Assembly (NCBI GenBank): GCA_017525025.1
Contig: JAFXUJ010000009.1
Location: 115,948-161,322, forward strand
Direction of reading: 5' to 3'
DNA: 45,375 nucleotides
DNA from: Elusimicrobiaceae bacterium
GTDB taxonomy: Bacteria; Elusimicrobiota; Elusimicrobia; Elusimicrobiales; Elusimicrobiaceae
This document shows, one piece after another, positions 21,499 through 30,094 of the stretch (positions are counted from its first letter, which is position 1; each line of letters starts with the position of its first letter). Under the pieces are notes generated by a model. That model was given only the letters and a program-made list of their open reading frames with translations. It searched no databases and was not told the DNA's origin. The position numbers were made by a program, and so were the translations under genes.

Positions 21499-22508
21499 GC
21501 GAATACGTTTCGTTGGGACATCCGGATAAGGTGGCAGATTATATTTCTTCCTTCTTACTGGATAAATACATCCGTAAGGATAAGAACACCCGCTTTGCGG
21601 TGGAGTGTCAGATTAAAGGCAACGTGGTAAACTTAGCCGGAGAGATTTCTTCCAAGGCAAAATTTACCCCGAAGCAAATCAAGCACTTCGTCAAAATGGC
21701 GGTAGACCAAATCGGCTATACCAAGCACTATCAACGCTTTTGGGGCAAAGAAAACACCATCTGTGGTGCGGACTTAAAGGTAAATACGAACATTACCGAA
21801 CAAAGCCCTGATATCGCGCAAGGTTTGGACGGTTGGGGCGATCAAGGCATTTTCTTTGGCTGTGCCTATCCGCGCAAAGACTATGACTATTTGGAAGGTA
21901 CAAAATATCTCTCAACGATTATCGGCGAAGAACTCTACAAAGAGGGCATTGTCGGTAAAGATATCAAAGTCCTTGTGGTTAAAAAAGAAGGTCGGCTTGC
22001 CAAAGTAGTAATTGCCGCTCCGATATTAACCGGAAAGCAACTCGGCAAAAGCAAAGTATTAAACGATGTACGCAAAATCTGCGAGGATGCCGATTGTCCT
22101 CTTATTATCAATGGCACGGGGTTGTTCCGCAAGCACGGCCCGTTAGCGGATAGTGGTATTACCGGACGCAAACTCGTGGTGGATTTCTACGGTGGCTCTT
22201 GCCAAATTGGTGGTGGCTCCCCTTGGACCAAAGATGGGACAAAAGCGGACCTTACACTCAACCTTTACGCAAGATACCTCGCATTAAAGTTCTTAAAAGA
22301 CAACAACTTAAATGAGCCCGTATTTTGCGATATTGCGTGCTCTATTGGCAGACGAGAAATTGACATCTGCTTGCATGACGCGCATGGGGTGCTCTTCAAA
22401 CAATACAAAGAAGTTAAAAGCCCCAAAGAACTCATTAAATTCTTCAAACTGGACACTCCTATCTATGCGGAGCTGTGCCGGAATGGATTGTTTTCGAGGA
22501 TTAAATAA
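21489..22508 (+). CDS. metK: Phage S-adenosylmethionine synthetase
   Basis: Makes SAM from methionine and ATP in the cytoplasm. Family motifs are clear: SLGHPDKVADYIS (His11, Asp13), NITEQSPDIAQGLDGWGDQG (about 101-120), DSGITGRKLVVDFYGG (Arg227, Lys228) and GGGSPWTKDGTKADLT (Lys248, Asp254). These correspond to the catalytic residues known in E. coli MetK. At 339 residues it is shorter than the usual 380-400, and the PDxKSQVT segment is divergent (VKKEGRLAKVVI). The ATG at 21489 has AAAGAGG upstream and lies inside the methyltransferase gene, so the two are coupled. It likely raises the SAM supply for the adjacent methyltransferase or compensates for host SAM depletion. Confidence 0.88.
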   Translation: MQISEYVSLGHPDKVADYISSFLLDKYIRKDKNTRFAVECQIKGNVVNLAGEISSKAKFTPKQIKHFVKMAVDQIGYTKHYQRFWGKENTICGADLKVNTNITEQSPDIAQGLDGWGDQGIFFGCAYPRKDYDYLEGTKYLSTIIGEELYKEGIVGKDIKVLVVKKEGRLAKVVIAAPILTGKQLGKSKVLNDVRKICEDADCPLIINGTGLFRKHGPLADSGITGRKLVVDFYGGSCQIGGGSPWTKDGTKADLTLNLYARYLALKFLKDNNLNEPVFCDIACSIGRREIDICLHDAHGVLFKQYKEVKSPKELIKFFKLDTPIYAELCRNGLFSRIK

Positions 22509-22509
22509 T

Positions 22510-22911
22510 ATGCCCACAAAAAAGCAACTTGCCAACCTAGCAAAAGGGACTGCCACACGCTTTCAAGCAGGGAAGAAACAGGCGAGAATAGCGCGTAAAG
22601 GCGGCATTGCTAGTGGCGAGTCTAAACGCAGACAAAAAACTATGAAAGAGATGCTCGACTATCTCTTGGAAAAAGAAGTGGTCAACAAATCTACTGGCGA
22701 AAAGGTCACTAGTTTGGAGGCCATGATGTCGGCTGTTGTCCGCAAAGCCATAAGTGGGCATGTAGAGAGTTGCAAGTTTGTGCGCTCTACTATTGGGCAG
22801 GACCCTGTAACCAAAATACAGGAAATCGATCCTGTGGAGATTCTTGATGATACAGGAGACGAGTTATCAGTAGAGGTTACGGTTGAGAGCCGCCATAGTA
22901 CAAAAAAATAG
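22510..22911 (+). CDS. terS: Terminase small subunit-like protein
   Basis: A 133-residue basic protein placed directly before the large terminase. Its N-terminus (KKQLANLAKGTATRF, then KQARIARKGGIASGESKRRQ) is a lysine/arginine-rich stretch seen in phage proteins annotated as small terminase or DNA-packaging factors. A helical core follows (EMLDYLLEKEVV, SLEAMMSAVVRKAISGH), then a short acidic tail. Small terminase subunits recognise the packaging site and regulate the large subunit. The family is divergent, so position carries much of the evidence. The ATG comes one base after the SAM synthetase stop codon. Confidence 0.65.
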   Translation: MPTKKQLANLAKGTATRFQAGKKQARIARKGGIASGESKRRQKTMKEMLDYLLEKEVVNKSTGEKVTSLEAMMSAVVRKAISGHVESCKFVRSTIGQDPVTKIQEIDPVEILDDTGDELSVEVTVESRHSTKK

Positions 22912-22922
22912 GCAGGTTTGTT

Positions 22923-24161
22923 ATGCCTATCCGGATAAGGAACATTATAGCCCCTATATTTTACGGGGTATGGAGACAGATTAAAAGCAAAACCCACCGT
23001 TATACGCATTACTGGTTTAGCGGTGGGCGTAATAGCACGAAGAGCAGTTTTATCAGTATCGCTATTGTGCTTTTGATTCTACTGGATAGGGATGCAAACG
23101 CCATCATATTCCGCAAGGTTAAGGACACGCTCAAAACCTCGGTATATGAGCAGATATTATGGGCGTGCAACATACTCGGAGTTAGTAGTTATTTCCGGAC
23201 CACATTATCTCCTTTGGAAATAACCTATCTCCCAACCGGACAACGGATATTATTCCGCGGTATGGATGATCCAGCCAAGACCAAGTCCATCAAGTTACAC
23301 AAGGGCGCATTTAAGGTCATATGGTTTGAGGAAGCCGACGAGTTTTCCGGTATGAAAGAAATCCGCAAGGCACTCCAAAGTGTCATGAGGGCAAGCGAGA
23401 AGTTTTGGATTTTCTACTCGTACAACCCTCCGGCTTCTGTGAAGCATTGGATTAACAAAGAGGCCAAACATAAACGTGCGGATAAGTTGCAGATACATAG
23501 CACCTATTTGGACGTGCCGAAAGAGTGGCTACCCAAGCAGGTATATGTAGAAGCCGAAGAGTTGCGGTTAACGGATGAGAGTGCGTATCGCAATGAATAT
23601 TTGGGCGAAGTGACAGGTGTGAGCGGTTTAGTATTTCCCAATTGGGAAACTTTTACCGACGAGGAACGACCGGATCATTTCGATGATGTGATTTTAGGGT
23701 TGGACTTTGGGTTTAACCACCCGAGTGCGCTTATCAAGTGTCAGTTCAAAGAGAAAACCGTTTATTTAGAGGAAATCTTTTATGAGCGGCACAAAACAAA
23801 TGGCGAGTTGGTGGAGCTGATGAACGCACTAGGGGTTAGCAAGACGGTGGACATTATCGCCGATAGCGCAGAGCCCGACCGAATACGCGAGATGTGGAAT
23901 GCGGATTACAACATTCGCGGTGCAGTAAAGACGGATGTGGTAACGAGCATAAATGTGCTGAAGGGCTACAAAATCTATATCCACGCGGACAGCAAAAACC
24001 TGCAGAGCGAGTTTAGTGAGTACCAATGGAAGCAGGATTCTATGGGCGAGCCAATGGACAAGATAGAGCCCAACAAACAGCATGATGATGCCATAGCCGC
24101 AGTTAGGTATGCGGTGCAGTATTACGATAAACACGCAGGGACAAGTTTTATAACAGTATGA
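22923..24161 (+). CDS. terL: Terminase large subunit
   Basis: DNA-packaging motor of 412 residues, PBSX/phage SPP1-like type. The ATPase half has Walker A FSGGRNSTKSS (32-42), a glycine-rich variant usual in this family, Walker B VIWFEEADEF and coupling motif FWIFYSYNPP. The nuclease half has GLDFGFNHPSAL, VDIIADSAEP and KQHDDAIAAVRYAV, giving the RNase H-like metal-binding acidic residues. Length is normal. It overlaps the portal gene by four bases (ATGA). This strongly supports a headful or cos-packaging tailed phage, but the type of ends cannot be decided. Confidence 0.93.
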   Translation: MPIRIRNIIAPIFYGVWRQIKSKTHRYTHYWFSGGRNSTKSSFISIAIVLLILLDRDANAIIFRKVKDTLKTSVYEQILWACNILGVSSYFRTTLSPLEITYLPTGQRILFRGMDDPAKTKSIKLHKGAFKVIWFEEADEFSGMKEIRKALQSVMRASEKFWIFYSYNPPASVKHWINKEAKHKRADKLQIHSTYLDVPKEWLPKQVYVEAEELRLTDESAYRNEYLGEVTGVSGLVFPNWETFTDEERPDHFDDVILGLDFGFNHPSALIKCQFKEKTVYLEEIFYERHKTNGELVELMNALGVSKTVDIIADSAEPDRIREMWNADYNIRGAVKTDVVTSINVLKGYKIYIHADSKNLQSEFSEYQWKQDSMGEPMDKIEPNKQHDDAIAAVRYAVQYYDKHAGTSFITV

Positions 24162-26203
24162 ACATTTTTACGACGATAAAAAAGAAACTCTTTAGTGGCA
24201 ATAACGAGGACAGACCACTCCTTTGGAATGTCTTATCGGGTAGTGCGGAGTTCAAGGGCAAGAATAACTTCCTTGTGGCCAACATCCGCGCTATTGCTAC
24301 TGCGGCCTGTAACGGCCAGTTAAAGTTAAAGAACGCAGACGGTACAGAAATTCCCTACACTAAAAAAGGTGAAAACATCCTCCTTGACTTGTTATTCCAA
24401 CCGTCTCCGTTTTTTAACGAAACCGTTTTCAAGCAGATACTTATTGCCCATATGCTGATCCATGGGGACGCATACATATTAAAGACCGCTCGTGACTTAC
24501 AAGGGCGGCCTAGTATGCTCATCCCTATTCCGGCCCCTTCTGTCTCTACGGACTATGATGGCAGAGGTTATCCGGCAGGGTATCATATCCAAACCGTCAA
24601 TGGTAAAGTGCCCTTTGGCCTAGAAGATATTATCCACATCTACGAGGGTAACGCAGAGCACTTGTTTAAGGGCATAAGTCGCGTAAAACTGTGTGGCTTG
24701 GATGCGGATGTTATGAACAGCGCAAAGGTCTTTAACTTGGCCTATTTTAAGAACGGTGCAAGCGTGGGTGGCATTATTTCCTTTCCGGAAGCAGTGCGTC
24801 TTAAACCCGAGGAACAACAAACGATTCTGCGTGCTTTTAATGACCTGCATAGCGGCTCTGTAAAGGCACACCGGACGGCCATTTTAGCCCAAGGTGGCAA
24901 GTATGAGAGCTTTAAGACCTCTCATAAGGACATGGAGTTCTCTGAGGGCCAACGGTTCGCACAGCAACAAATCTACTCCACCATGGGTGTTCCTCCGGCT
25001 TTGGTAGGGCTGTTTGAGTATGCTCCACAGTTTAACACGAAGGAACAGCAGAAGATTTTCTATGAGACGAACATTATCCCCATGATGTCCCTCGTGTCGG
25101 ATGCACTCAACGAACATTTAGTGGGTGATTTCTATAAAGACGAAAGTGTGTACTTGGAATACGATTTTTCAAAGGTTAAGGCCCTAGAGCAGGATTGGCT
25201 TGCTAAAGCACAGGCCATGCAGATACTCGCGCAACGGTTCCCTATAAACGAGGTCAAAAGAGCCCTAGACCTGCCCTTTAGTGATGTACTGGGTGGTGAT
25301 GAAGCTCCGGATCCGGTGATGACCGCTTTTTCAAACCTACAGGCCCCTGTTAAAGATACCAAAAAGGTGCGCTTGGTAAGGCCCACTCCAGCCCAAATGC
25401 GTAAGCATAAAAGGGACAAAGAAGCCCTGTTTGGAGTGCTTGGAAAGGGTGTCGCAAATGTCATGAAAACCCACTTTGAGTTCCAACATCAAGCCCTTAA
25501 AAAATGGGTCCGAGACAACCCTGGCAAAGTGGTGGATTTTAAGGGTGCTTTGGGTAGCCAAAACGAGCAAGCAAAAAAACTGCTGATTTTGAAAATGCCT
25601 ATTATTTCAAGCATTTTTAACAAATATTTGACCTTTGAGCAGGGTTATATCCAAAGTTTACTGCCCCAAAAAGACTTCCTTTTTATGGCCCAAAAAGACC
25701 TAAATTCTAGGGTCCAACAATGGGTGGAAGAGTATGCTTTTCGCTGGGCCGAAACCATAGAAGCGACCACCTTTAATCAGCTAGATGACCTGCTCCGGAC
25801 ACTTACCATGCATGGGGTTAGTACGGATGAAATTAATGATGCGGTCTTGGCCTTTTTTACGGAACAGGGTTACCTGCCTGGGGACAGTACAAACAATGCC
25901 GAAACGGTCTACAGCAGGGTTAAAACCATAGTCCAAACGGAAACCTTGGCCACTATGAGTGAAGCCGCCAAAGAGAGCTATAAAAGCACCCCGTTCGTAG
26001 GCAAGAAAGGGTGGATAGCCACCATGGGAGTGAGCGACCACCATAAAGGGCACGAGGAAATGGACGGACAGGAAGTAGGGATTAATGAACGATTTTACAA
26101 CGCAGAGGCCAATTGCTATGCGGATGCGCCTGGGCAGTTTGGACGGGCAGATCAGGATATCAATTGTCTGTGCGACATGTACCCAATTGTGGAGGACTAT
26201 TAA
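24158..26203 (+). CDS. Portal protein fused to MuF-like head morphogenesis domain
   Basis: A 681-residue fusion. Residues about 1-400 are an HK97/SPP1-type portal: VANIRAIATAACNGQLKLKN, LIAHMLIHGDAYI, PIPAPSVSTDYDGRGYPAGY, FLIxGNAEHLFKG-like loop, and GVPPALVGLFEYAPQFNTKE. Residues about 430-600 are helical linker. Residues about 610-681 carry the SPP1 gp7/MuF signature: KKGWIATMGVSDHHKGHEEM, GQEVGINERF and NCLCDMYPIVE. The separate portal and MuF genes of most phages are thus joined here. The portal forms the dodecameric DNA channel; MuF proteins sit inside the capsid and may be ejected with DNA. No stop or frameshift occurs between the parts. Confidence 0.85.
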   Translation: MNIFTTIKKKLFSGNNEDRPLLWNVLSGSAEFKGKNNFLVANIRAIATAACNGQLKLKNADGTEIPYTKKGENILLDLLFQPSPFFNETVFKQILIAHMLIHGDAYILKTARDLQGRPSMLIPIPAPSVSTDYDGRGYPAGYHIQTVNGKVPFGLEDIIHIYEGNAEHLFKGISRVKLCGLDADVMNSAKVFNLAYFKNGASVGGIISFPEAVRLKPEEQQTILRAFNDLHSGSVKAHRTAILAQGGKYESFKTSHKDMEFSEGQRFAQQQIYSTMGVPPALVGLFEYAPQFNTKEQQKIFYETNIIPMMSLVSDALNEHLVGDFYKDESVYLEYDFSKVKALEQDWLAKAQAMQILAQRFPINEVKRALDLPFSDVLGGDEAPDPVMTAFSNLQAPVKDTKKVRLVRPTPAQMRKHKRDKEALFGVLGKGVANVMKTHFEFQHQALKKWVRDNPGKVVDFKGALGSQNEQAKKLLILKMPIISSIFNKYLTFEQGYIQSLLPQKDFLFMAQKDLNSRVQQWVEEYAFRWAETIEATTFNQLDDLLRTLTMHGVSTDEINDAVLAFFTEQGYLPGDSTNNAETVYSRVKTIVQTETLATMSEAAKESYKSTPFVGKKGWIATMGVSDHHKGHEEMDGQEVGINERFYNAEANCYADAPGQFGRADQDINCLCDMYPIVEDY

Positions 26204-26844
26204 TGGAAAAAGTATTCAAAGGCAGTAAAAACTTTGAGCTTACAGAAGTCAAAGCTGTCGAAAACGATGGTGTAGTCCGTATTAGCGGATACGCCAACAA
26301 TAAATATATTTCCGACAGATATGGAGATGTGCCCACTCCGTTTAATCGGGAGTATGTTTACGAGCTAACGGAGTTCAAAAAGAACCCGATTCTCTTATTA
26401 AACCATAACTCCAACATCGGCTCTATTGCCGGAAAGGTTACGGAAATCCGCGAAGATGTCAAAGGGCTGTACTTTGAGGCCGAGTTTACTAAGAGCGAGC
26501 ATATTGCGGAAATCTTACATGCCAAACAACTGGTGCAAGAGGGCATCTTAAAAACCGTCAGCATTGGTGGTATTTGGCACTACGAAGATGAGCATAACCG
26601 TGATCACTTAACCTTGGCAGAGATTATGGAAATTTCGCTCGTAGCAGTACCTGCGGACCCCAACGCTCTTGTAGAAGAAATCAAGCAACCCAATCCGGAC
26701 AAACCAAAAGATATCCGAGATAAAGGCGGCATGATTACCTCGCTCTATAACAAGATTACCGCGTGGGGTATGAACGAGAAGTTAAAAGAATTTGAAGTTA
26801 AACAAAATCAAGCCCATAAAGAAGGGCAAAAGGAGCAGAAATAA
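26203..26844 (+). CDS. Capsid maturation (prohead) protease
   Basis: HK97-type prohead protease of 213 residues. Catalytic His is in ILLLNHNSNIG (His68), the nucleophile in GILKTVSIGG (Ser120) and the acidic partner region in EIMEISLVAVPADPNA. The N-terminal strand VVRISGYANNKYISDRYGD is typical. It cleaves scaffold segments and itself during capsid assembly. It begins at the ATG sharing TAATG with the portal-MuF stop codon, and ends in the same overlap with the capsid gene, so the three are coupled. A short basic helical tail (residues 175-213) could be a scaffold-like tether. Confidence 0.9.
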   Translation: MEKVFKGSKNFELTEVKAVENDGVVRISGYANNKYISDRYGDVPTPFNREYVYELTEFKKNPILLLNHNSNIGSIAGKVTEIREDVKGLYFEAEFTKSEHIAEILHAKQLVQEGILKTVSIGGIWHYEDEHNRDHLTLAEIMEISLVAVPADPNALVEEIKQPNPDKPKDIRDKGGMITSLYNKITAWGMNEKLKEFEVKQNQAHKEGQKEQK

Positions 26845-28043
26845 TGAATCAAGCAGTAACCAAACAAGAAGCTCAGGTTCCTGAAATGGGGCTTGAGAAA
26901 TTAAACGAAAAAATGGATGGCGTATTAAATGCGGCATCCGAAGCCAAAACCGTAGCGGACGAACTCAAAGCGGTAGCCGAAGAAGCCAAGAACATGGCCG
27001 AATCTGCCAAAGCTATGGCTGAAGAAGCCAAAAAGAGTGCGGACGAAGCCAAACACGACGCGCAAGAGGCCACGAAAAAGGCCAACACCGCCGATGTTTC
27101 CTTTAATCCGGCTATTCCTGCCCGTAAGAACAAATCTGCCGAAATCAAGGCGTTCCTTGCCAAAGTGAAATCGGCTAAATATACGGGCAATAAGGACGCT
27201 TTACAAGCGGGTTCGGCAAGCGGTTCGTATATTGTACCTGGCGAGTTCGTTCCTGAACTGTTAAACCTTCTAGCCAAGTATCCCTCGTACATCAACGAAT
27301 GTCGCTACTTACCGTGGGGTGCTTCCGGCATTTCTCGTAAGATTCCTAACTTAGGTGCTTACCCGACTGCCGCTGTGGTGGGTGAAGGTGCGGCAAAAGG
27401 TGTGTCCAACCCGACGTTTACCGAAGTCACGCAGACCTTGGTAAAAGCCGCCGCTATCGTACTTTTGACGCAAGAGTTAGCAGAAGATAATGCGATTGAT
27501 TTGGAAAAATTGCTTCCGGAAATTGTCGCTCCGTCTTTTGTCAATTTCTATAACTCATGGCTGTTCCAAGGTATCACTGGTCACGCAGGTATTTTCAATG
27601 CGTCCGGTATTTTGACTCCGACTGTCTCCGGCATCGGCGATTTGTTAGAGCTCAAACTGGCCGTACCGTACCAATACCGTGCCACTGGTAAGTTCTACTT
27701 GGAAACCTCTGTGTATGGAACGGTGGCCAAACTCGCTAAATCTAGCGCATACTCTTGGCTCTACTATGAAGATGGCAAGATGAAAATTGACGGCTCTGAA
27801 GTCGTACCGCTGGATTCTTCCATCATCGGTGGAACGGGCAGATGCGTATTTGGCGACCTCGGCTCTGTAATCTTCTCTCCTAAAAAAGAGTTTGAAGTGC
27901 GCTTTAGTGACCAAGCCACTATTGTGGACGGTAATGATACGCATAACTTGTTCCAACAAAACAAAGAAGCGTTCCTGTTCGAATCTCGTGCGGAAATCTC
28001 TGTAACGGGTTCTGTCTGGGCCAAGTGCACTATTAGTGCCTAA
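26844..28043 (+). CDS. Major capsid protein, HK97 fold
   Basis: A 399-residue capsid precursor. Residues about 15-85 form a long Ala/Glu/Lys coiled coil (repeats such as AEEAKNMAESAKAMAEEAKK), the delta-domain that acts as an internal scaffold and is removed by the protease. The mature HK97-fold part starts near residue 95, with GSASGSYIVPGEFVPEL, IPNLGAYPTAAVVGEGAAKG, LVKAAAIVLLTQELAEDN and the C-terminal VRFSDQATIVDGNDTHNLFQ, then NKEAFLFESRAEI. The order protease-capsid and the length match the family. It overlaps the protease gene by the TAATG junction and is followed by a strong hairpin. Confidence 0.9.
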   Translation: MNQAVTKQEAQVPEMGLEKLNEKMDGVLNAASEAKTVADELKAVAEEAKNMAESAKAMAEEAKKSADEAKHDAQEATKKANTADVSFNPAIPARKNKSAEIKAFLAKVKSAKYTGNKDALQAGSASGSYIVPGEFVPELLNLLAKYPSYINECRYLPWGASGISRKIPNLGAYPTAAVVGEGAAKGVSNPTFTEVTQTLVKAAAIVLLTQELAEDNAIDLEKLLPEIVAPSFVNFYNSWLFQGITGHAGIFNASGILTPTVSGIGDLLELKLAVPYQYRATGKFYLETSVYGTVAKLAKSSAYSWLYYEDGKMKIDGSEVVPLDSSIIGGTGRCVFGDLGSVIFSPKKEFEVRFSDQATIVDGNDTHNLFQQNKEAFLFESRAEISVTGSVWAKCTISA

Positions 28044-28089
28044 CGCCGAACATTAAGGAGTTAGCACACTAATAGTTTCTGTGTCTGTA

Positions 28090-28111
28090 GGGGCGGCTTA
28101 AAAACCGCCCC
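28090..28111 (+). other. GC hairpin downstream of capsid gene
   Basis: Stem GGGGCGG / CCGCCCC with an eight-base A-rich loop, directly before an AAGGAG ribosome site. There is no T-run, so it is unlikely to terminate efficiently. It could be an RNA 3'-end stabiliser or attenuator that leaves capsid mRNA in excess over downstream genes. Confidence 0.6.
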
Positions 28112-28126
28112 ACAAGGAGATAAACA

Positions 28127-28315
28127 ATGGCTGATTTTGAATTAAAGAAATATGAAATCGTAAAACCTTTCGGCTCCTACCGCAAAGGACAATTCGTAGC
28201 GTTCAATGGTGCTCATGCAAAGCAGTTTGCGGAGTTCATCAAAGAGTGCGTGGAAGAAGTAAAGAAACCTGCAACGGATAATACGCAAGAAAAAACCAAG
28301 CAGGGCAAAAAATAA
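28127..28315 (+). CDS. Small head-associated protein
   Basis: A 62-residue protein just after the capsid gene. The first half, LKKYEIVKPFGSYRKGQFVA, then FNGAHAKQFAEFI, resembles small phage proteins with an F-x-x-GsyrkGe-x-v pattern located between capsid and connector genes. The second half is a basic, probably disordered tail (KKPATDNTQEKTKQGKK). A strong AAGGAG site precedes it. A role as decoration or accessory head protein is inferred from position. Confidence 0.6.
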   Translation: MADFELKKYEIVKPFGSYRKGQFVAFNGAHAKQFAEFIKECVEEVKKPATDNTQEKTKQGKK

Positions 28316-28335
28316 ACATTTAAGGGCGGACAACT

Positions 28336-28890
28336 ATGGCAGTACAACTCTATTTGATACCACTAGGCAAAGTAAAAGAGATGACCGGAGCGAAAACCGA
28401 TGAACAAGCGGCGGTGCAGTCACGTGCTATCGAGCATATGATAGAAGCGTATACTGGCCTAACGCTATTCAAGAAAGACATCGCTAACGAGCGCATTACT
28501 CTGCCTTACGGTCTGCAAAAGGTGATCCGCCCTGAGTGTTTGCCTGTGAACTCGGTCGAGGAAATCCGCTACGGTGACGGGCAGGTGTACAGCGGTTCGG
28601 TCAAATGTGGCACATATGGGGTAGAACTGGGCAGAATGGAGGGCATTAAACCTCAGATTTCTGCGCTAGAAATCTCGTATAACGCCGGACTCTATGATGA
28701 TTTTGCCGATACTCCTGCCATACTACAATTCGCCGCAGAGAAGCTCTTATACTGGTTTTTCGTGGCTAGTGAGGGCATAACGGGCTTTCAAAGCGAACAT
28801 TTGGGCGAATACTCCTATGCAAAAGGCAACCTCGTGCGCGGAATTCCCCAAGAAATCGCCAGTATCTTGGATAGTGTGAGGTTAGTATGA
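28336..28890 (+). CDS. Head-tail connector (gp6-like)
   Basis: A 184-residue protein of the HK97 gp6/phage connector type. A helical N-terminus (AIEHMIEAYTGLTLFKKDIA) is followed by strands LPVNSVEEIRYGDGQVY and ISALEISYNAGLYDDFAD, then ILQFAAEKLLYWFFVASE and the usual C-terminal IPQEIASILDSVRLV, which in this family lines the portal interface. It forms a ring below the portal. It overlaps the next gene by four bases. Placement directly after head genes supports the call. Confidence 0.75.
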   Translation: MAVQLYLIPLGKVKEMTGAKTDEQAAVQSRAIEHMIEAYTGLTLFKKDIANERITLPYGLQKVIRPECLPVNSVEEIRYGDGQVYSGSVKCGTYGVELGRMEGIKPQISALEISYNAGLYDDFADTPAILQFAAEKLLYWFFVASEGITGFQSEHLGEYSYAKGNLVRGIPQEIASILDSVRLV

Positions 28891-29228
28891 GCTTTTTATC
28901 CCTACTTAACGATACCTGCACCATATACGAGAGAGTATTGGGACAGAATGAGGCAAACGGTGAGCAGACCGAGCAGTTAGTGGCGGTAGCGACCGATGTA
29001 AAGTGCGCCTTCCAAAATGGTGGCGGTAATGTGGCCCGAGAGAGCCGATTAGTGGTCGGAAATAATAGCGACAAGGTGTTTTTATTGCCACTTTCTTTTG
29101 ACATCCGCAAACACACCCACATAGTGGAGGTGCGTGGGGTGACTTATGAGGTGAGCGAAGTTCACGATTTAGGTGGCCGGAAAAGATACCTACGACTGGA
29201 CTTGGAACGGGTGGCTTTGGATGATTAG
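28887..29228 (+). CDS. Head closure / head-tail adaptor protein
   Basis: A 113-residue small beta-barrel protein: LNDTCTIYERVLGQNEANGE, then ATDVKCAFQNGGG, and a core GVTYEVSEVHDLGGRKRYLR. The opening (a short segment L-x-D-T-C-T-I-Y) and order match head closure (SPP1 gp16-like) proteins that plug the connector after packaging. The start overlaps the connector gene by four bases (ATGA), and the end overlaps the neck gene by eight. Assignment rests on order, size and secondary-structure pattern. Confidence 0.65.
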   Translation: MSFLSLLNDTCTIYERVLGQNEANGEQTEQLVAVATDVKCAFQNGGGNVARESRLVVGNNSDKVFLLPLSFDIRKHTHIVEVRGVTYEVSEVHDLGGRKRYLRLDLERVALDD

Positions 29229-29670
29229 CATAACCACTAAGAACTTTGACAAGTTAATGAGCCAATTAGATAGCGAAACACAAAACGTATTCGCCACATT
29301 GGTACGGGCACACTCGGCAATTGCCGCCAATGCAAGTAAAACACTCAAGGAAGGTTTATCGCACCGTGCAGGGCGTAATAAAGATGATGCCGATTATCGG
29401 ACCAGTCCAAAGGGCGAAATGCCATACGCACACTCTATGCGTCTTCGTAACTCTATAGGGTTTAAGGTCATGCTAACCGGAAATACAGTATCAAGCGAGG
29501 TCGGCAGTGGTGCTATGGCCAATACTGTAGAATACGCGCCTTTTTTGGAAGGAGACGGGCATGGGATTAGACCGTTCCTTTGGTACATCGATAACCTCTA
29601 CAACGTTAATCAGTTGTTAGAGAAATTTAACGAGTTACATAAATCAATTTTAGGGAAGAAACATGATTGA
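29221..29670 (+). CDS. HK97 gp10-like neck protein
   Basis: A 149-residue protein. It starts with a helix (ITTKNFDKLMSQLDSETQNV) and then ASKTLKEGLSHRAGRNKDD, a proline/glycine turn PKGEMPYAHSMRLRNSIGF, a strand VSSEVGSGAMANTVEYAPFL and the characteristic GIRPFLWYIDN. That pattern, with the EYA-x-FLE...G...PF segment, is diagnostic of HK97 gp10/SPP1 gp16.1-type proteins at the head-tail joint. The ATG lies eight bases inside the preceding gene, whose frame differs. Confidence 0.82.
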   Translation: MISITTKNFDKLMSQLDSETQNVFATLVRAHSAIAANASKTLKEGLSHRAGRNKDDADYRTSPKGEMPYAHSMRLRNSIGFKVMLTGNTVSSEVGSGAMANTVEYAPFLEGDGHGIRPFLWYIDNLYNVNQLLEKFNELHKSILGKKHD

Positions 29671-30085
29671 AGAAATTATTTATAGCACAGTTAAATCCGA
29701 TCGGGCATTGCAGAAAATCTTGGGTGGCTCGTCCAGGGATAGTCGCATTTATCCCAACGTGGCCCAAGTGAAATCTATACCCTGCGTGATTTACTATGCG
29801 AGTGCACCTACTAACCCGATTACGGAACGGTGGGCATACCAACAAACTATCTCGTTTGAGATTTATGCAAAAACCCTGTCACAATCGTTAGCGATTCAGA
29901 ACAGGTTATATGAGATTTTTAATAAGTACGACGATTACTTTAACTCGGCGGCTTTGTTTTCGGGGATTATTATTACCGAGTGCCATGCAGTAAACGCACA
30001 AGTGAGTAATAACTTTCCGCTTGAAAATGAGCAAGCCATCAACAGTATAGTCGCTTTTGATTTTAAATTCACTAAACGCACATAA
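29663..30085 (+). CDS. Tail terminator / completion protein
   Basis: A 140-residue protein. It opens with a helix (EEIIYSTVKSDRALQKILGG), then a beta-strand SIPCVIYYASAP, the segment TISFEIYAKTLSQSLAIQNR and a C-terminal strand INSIVAFDFKF. This alpha/beta plan and position (after gp10-like, before the tube) is that of tail terminator proteins such as lambda gpU and the DUF3168-type family, which cap the tail and join it to the head. It overlaps the neck gene by eight bases. Confidence 0.65.
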   Translation: MIEEIIYSTVKSDRALQKILGGSSRDSRIYPNVAQVKSIPCVIYYASAPTNPITERWAYQQTISFEIYAKTLSQSLAIQNRLYEIFNKYDDYFNSAALFSGIIITECHAVNAQVSNNFPLENEQAINSIVAFDFKFTKRT

Positions 30086-30094
30086 GGAGAACAT

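Noticed and set aside
28090-28111. Rho-independent terminator after capsid gene
   Set aside because: No T-run follows the stem on either strand; kept only as a hairpin.
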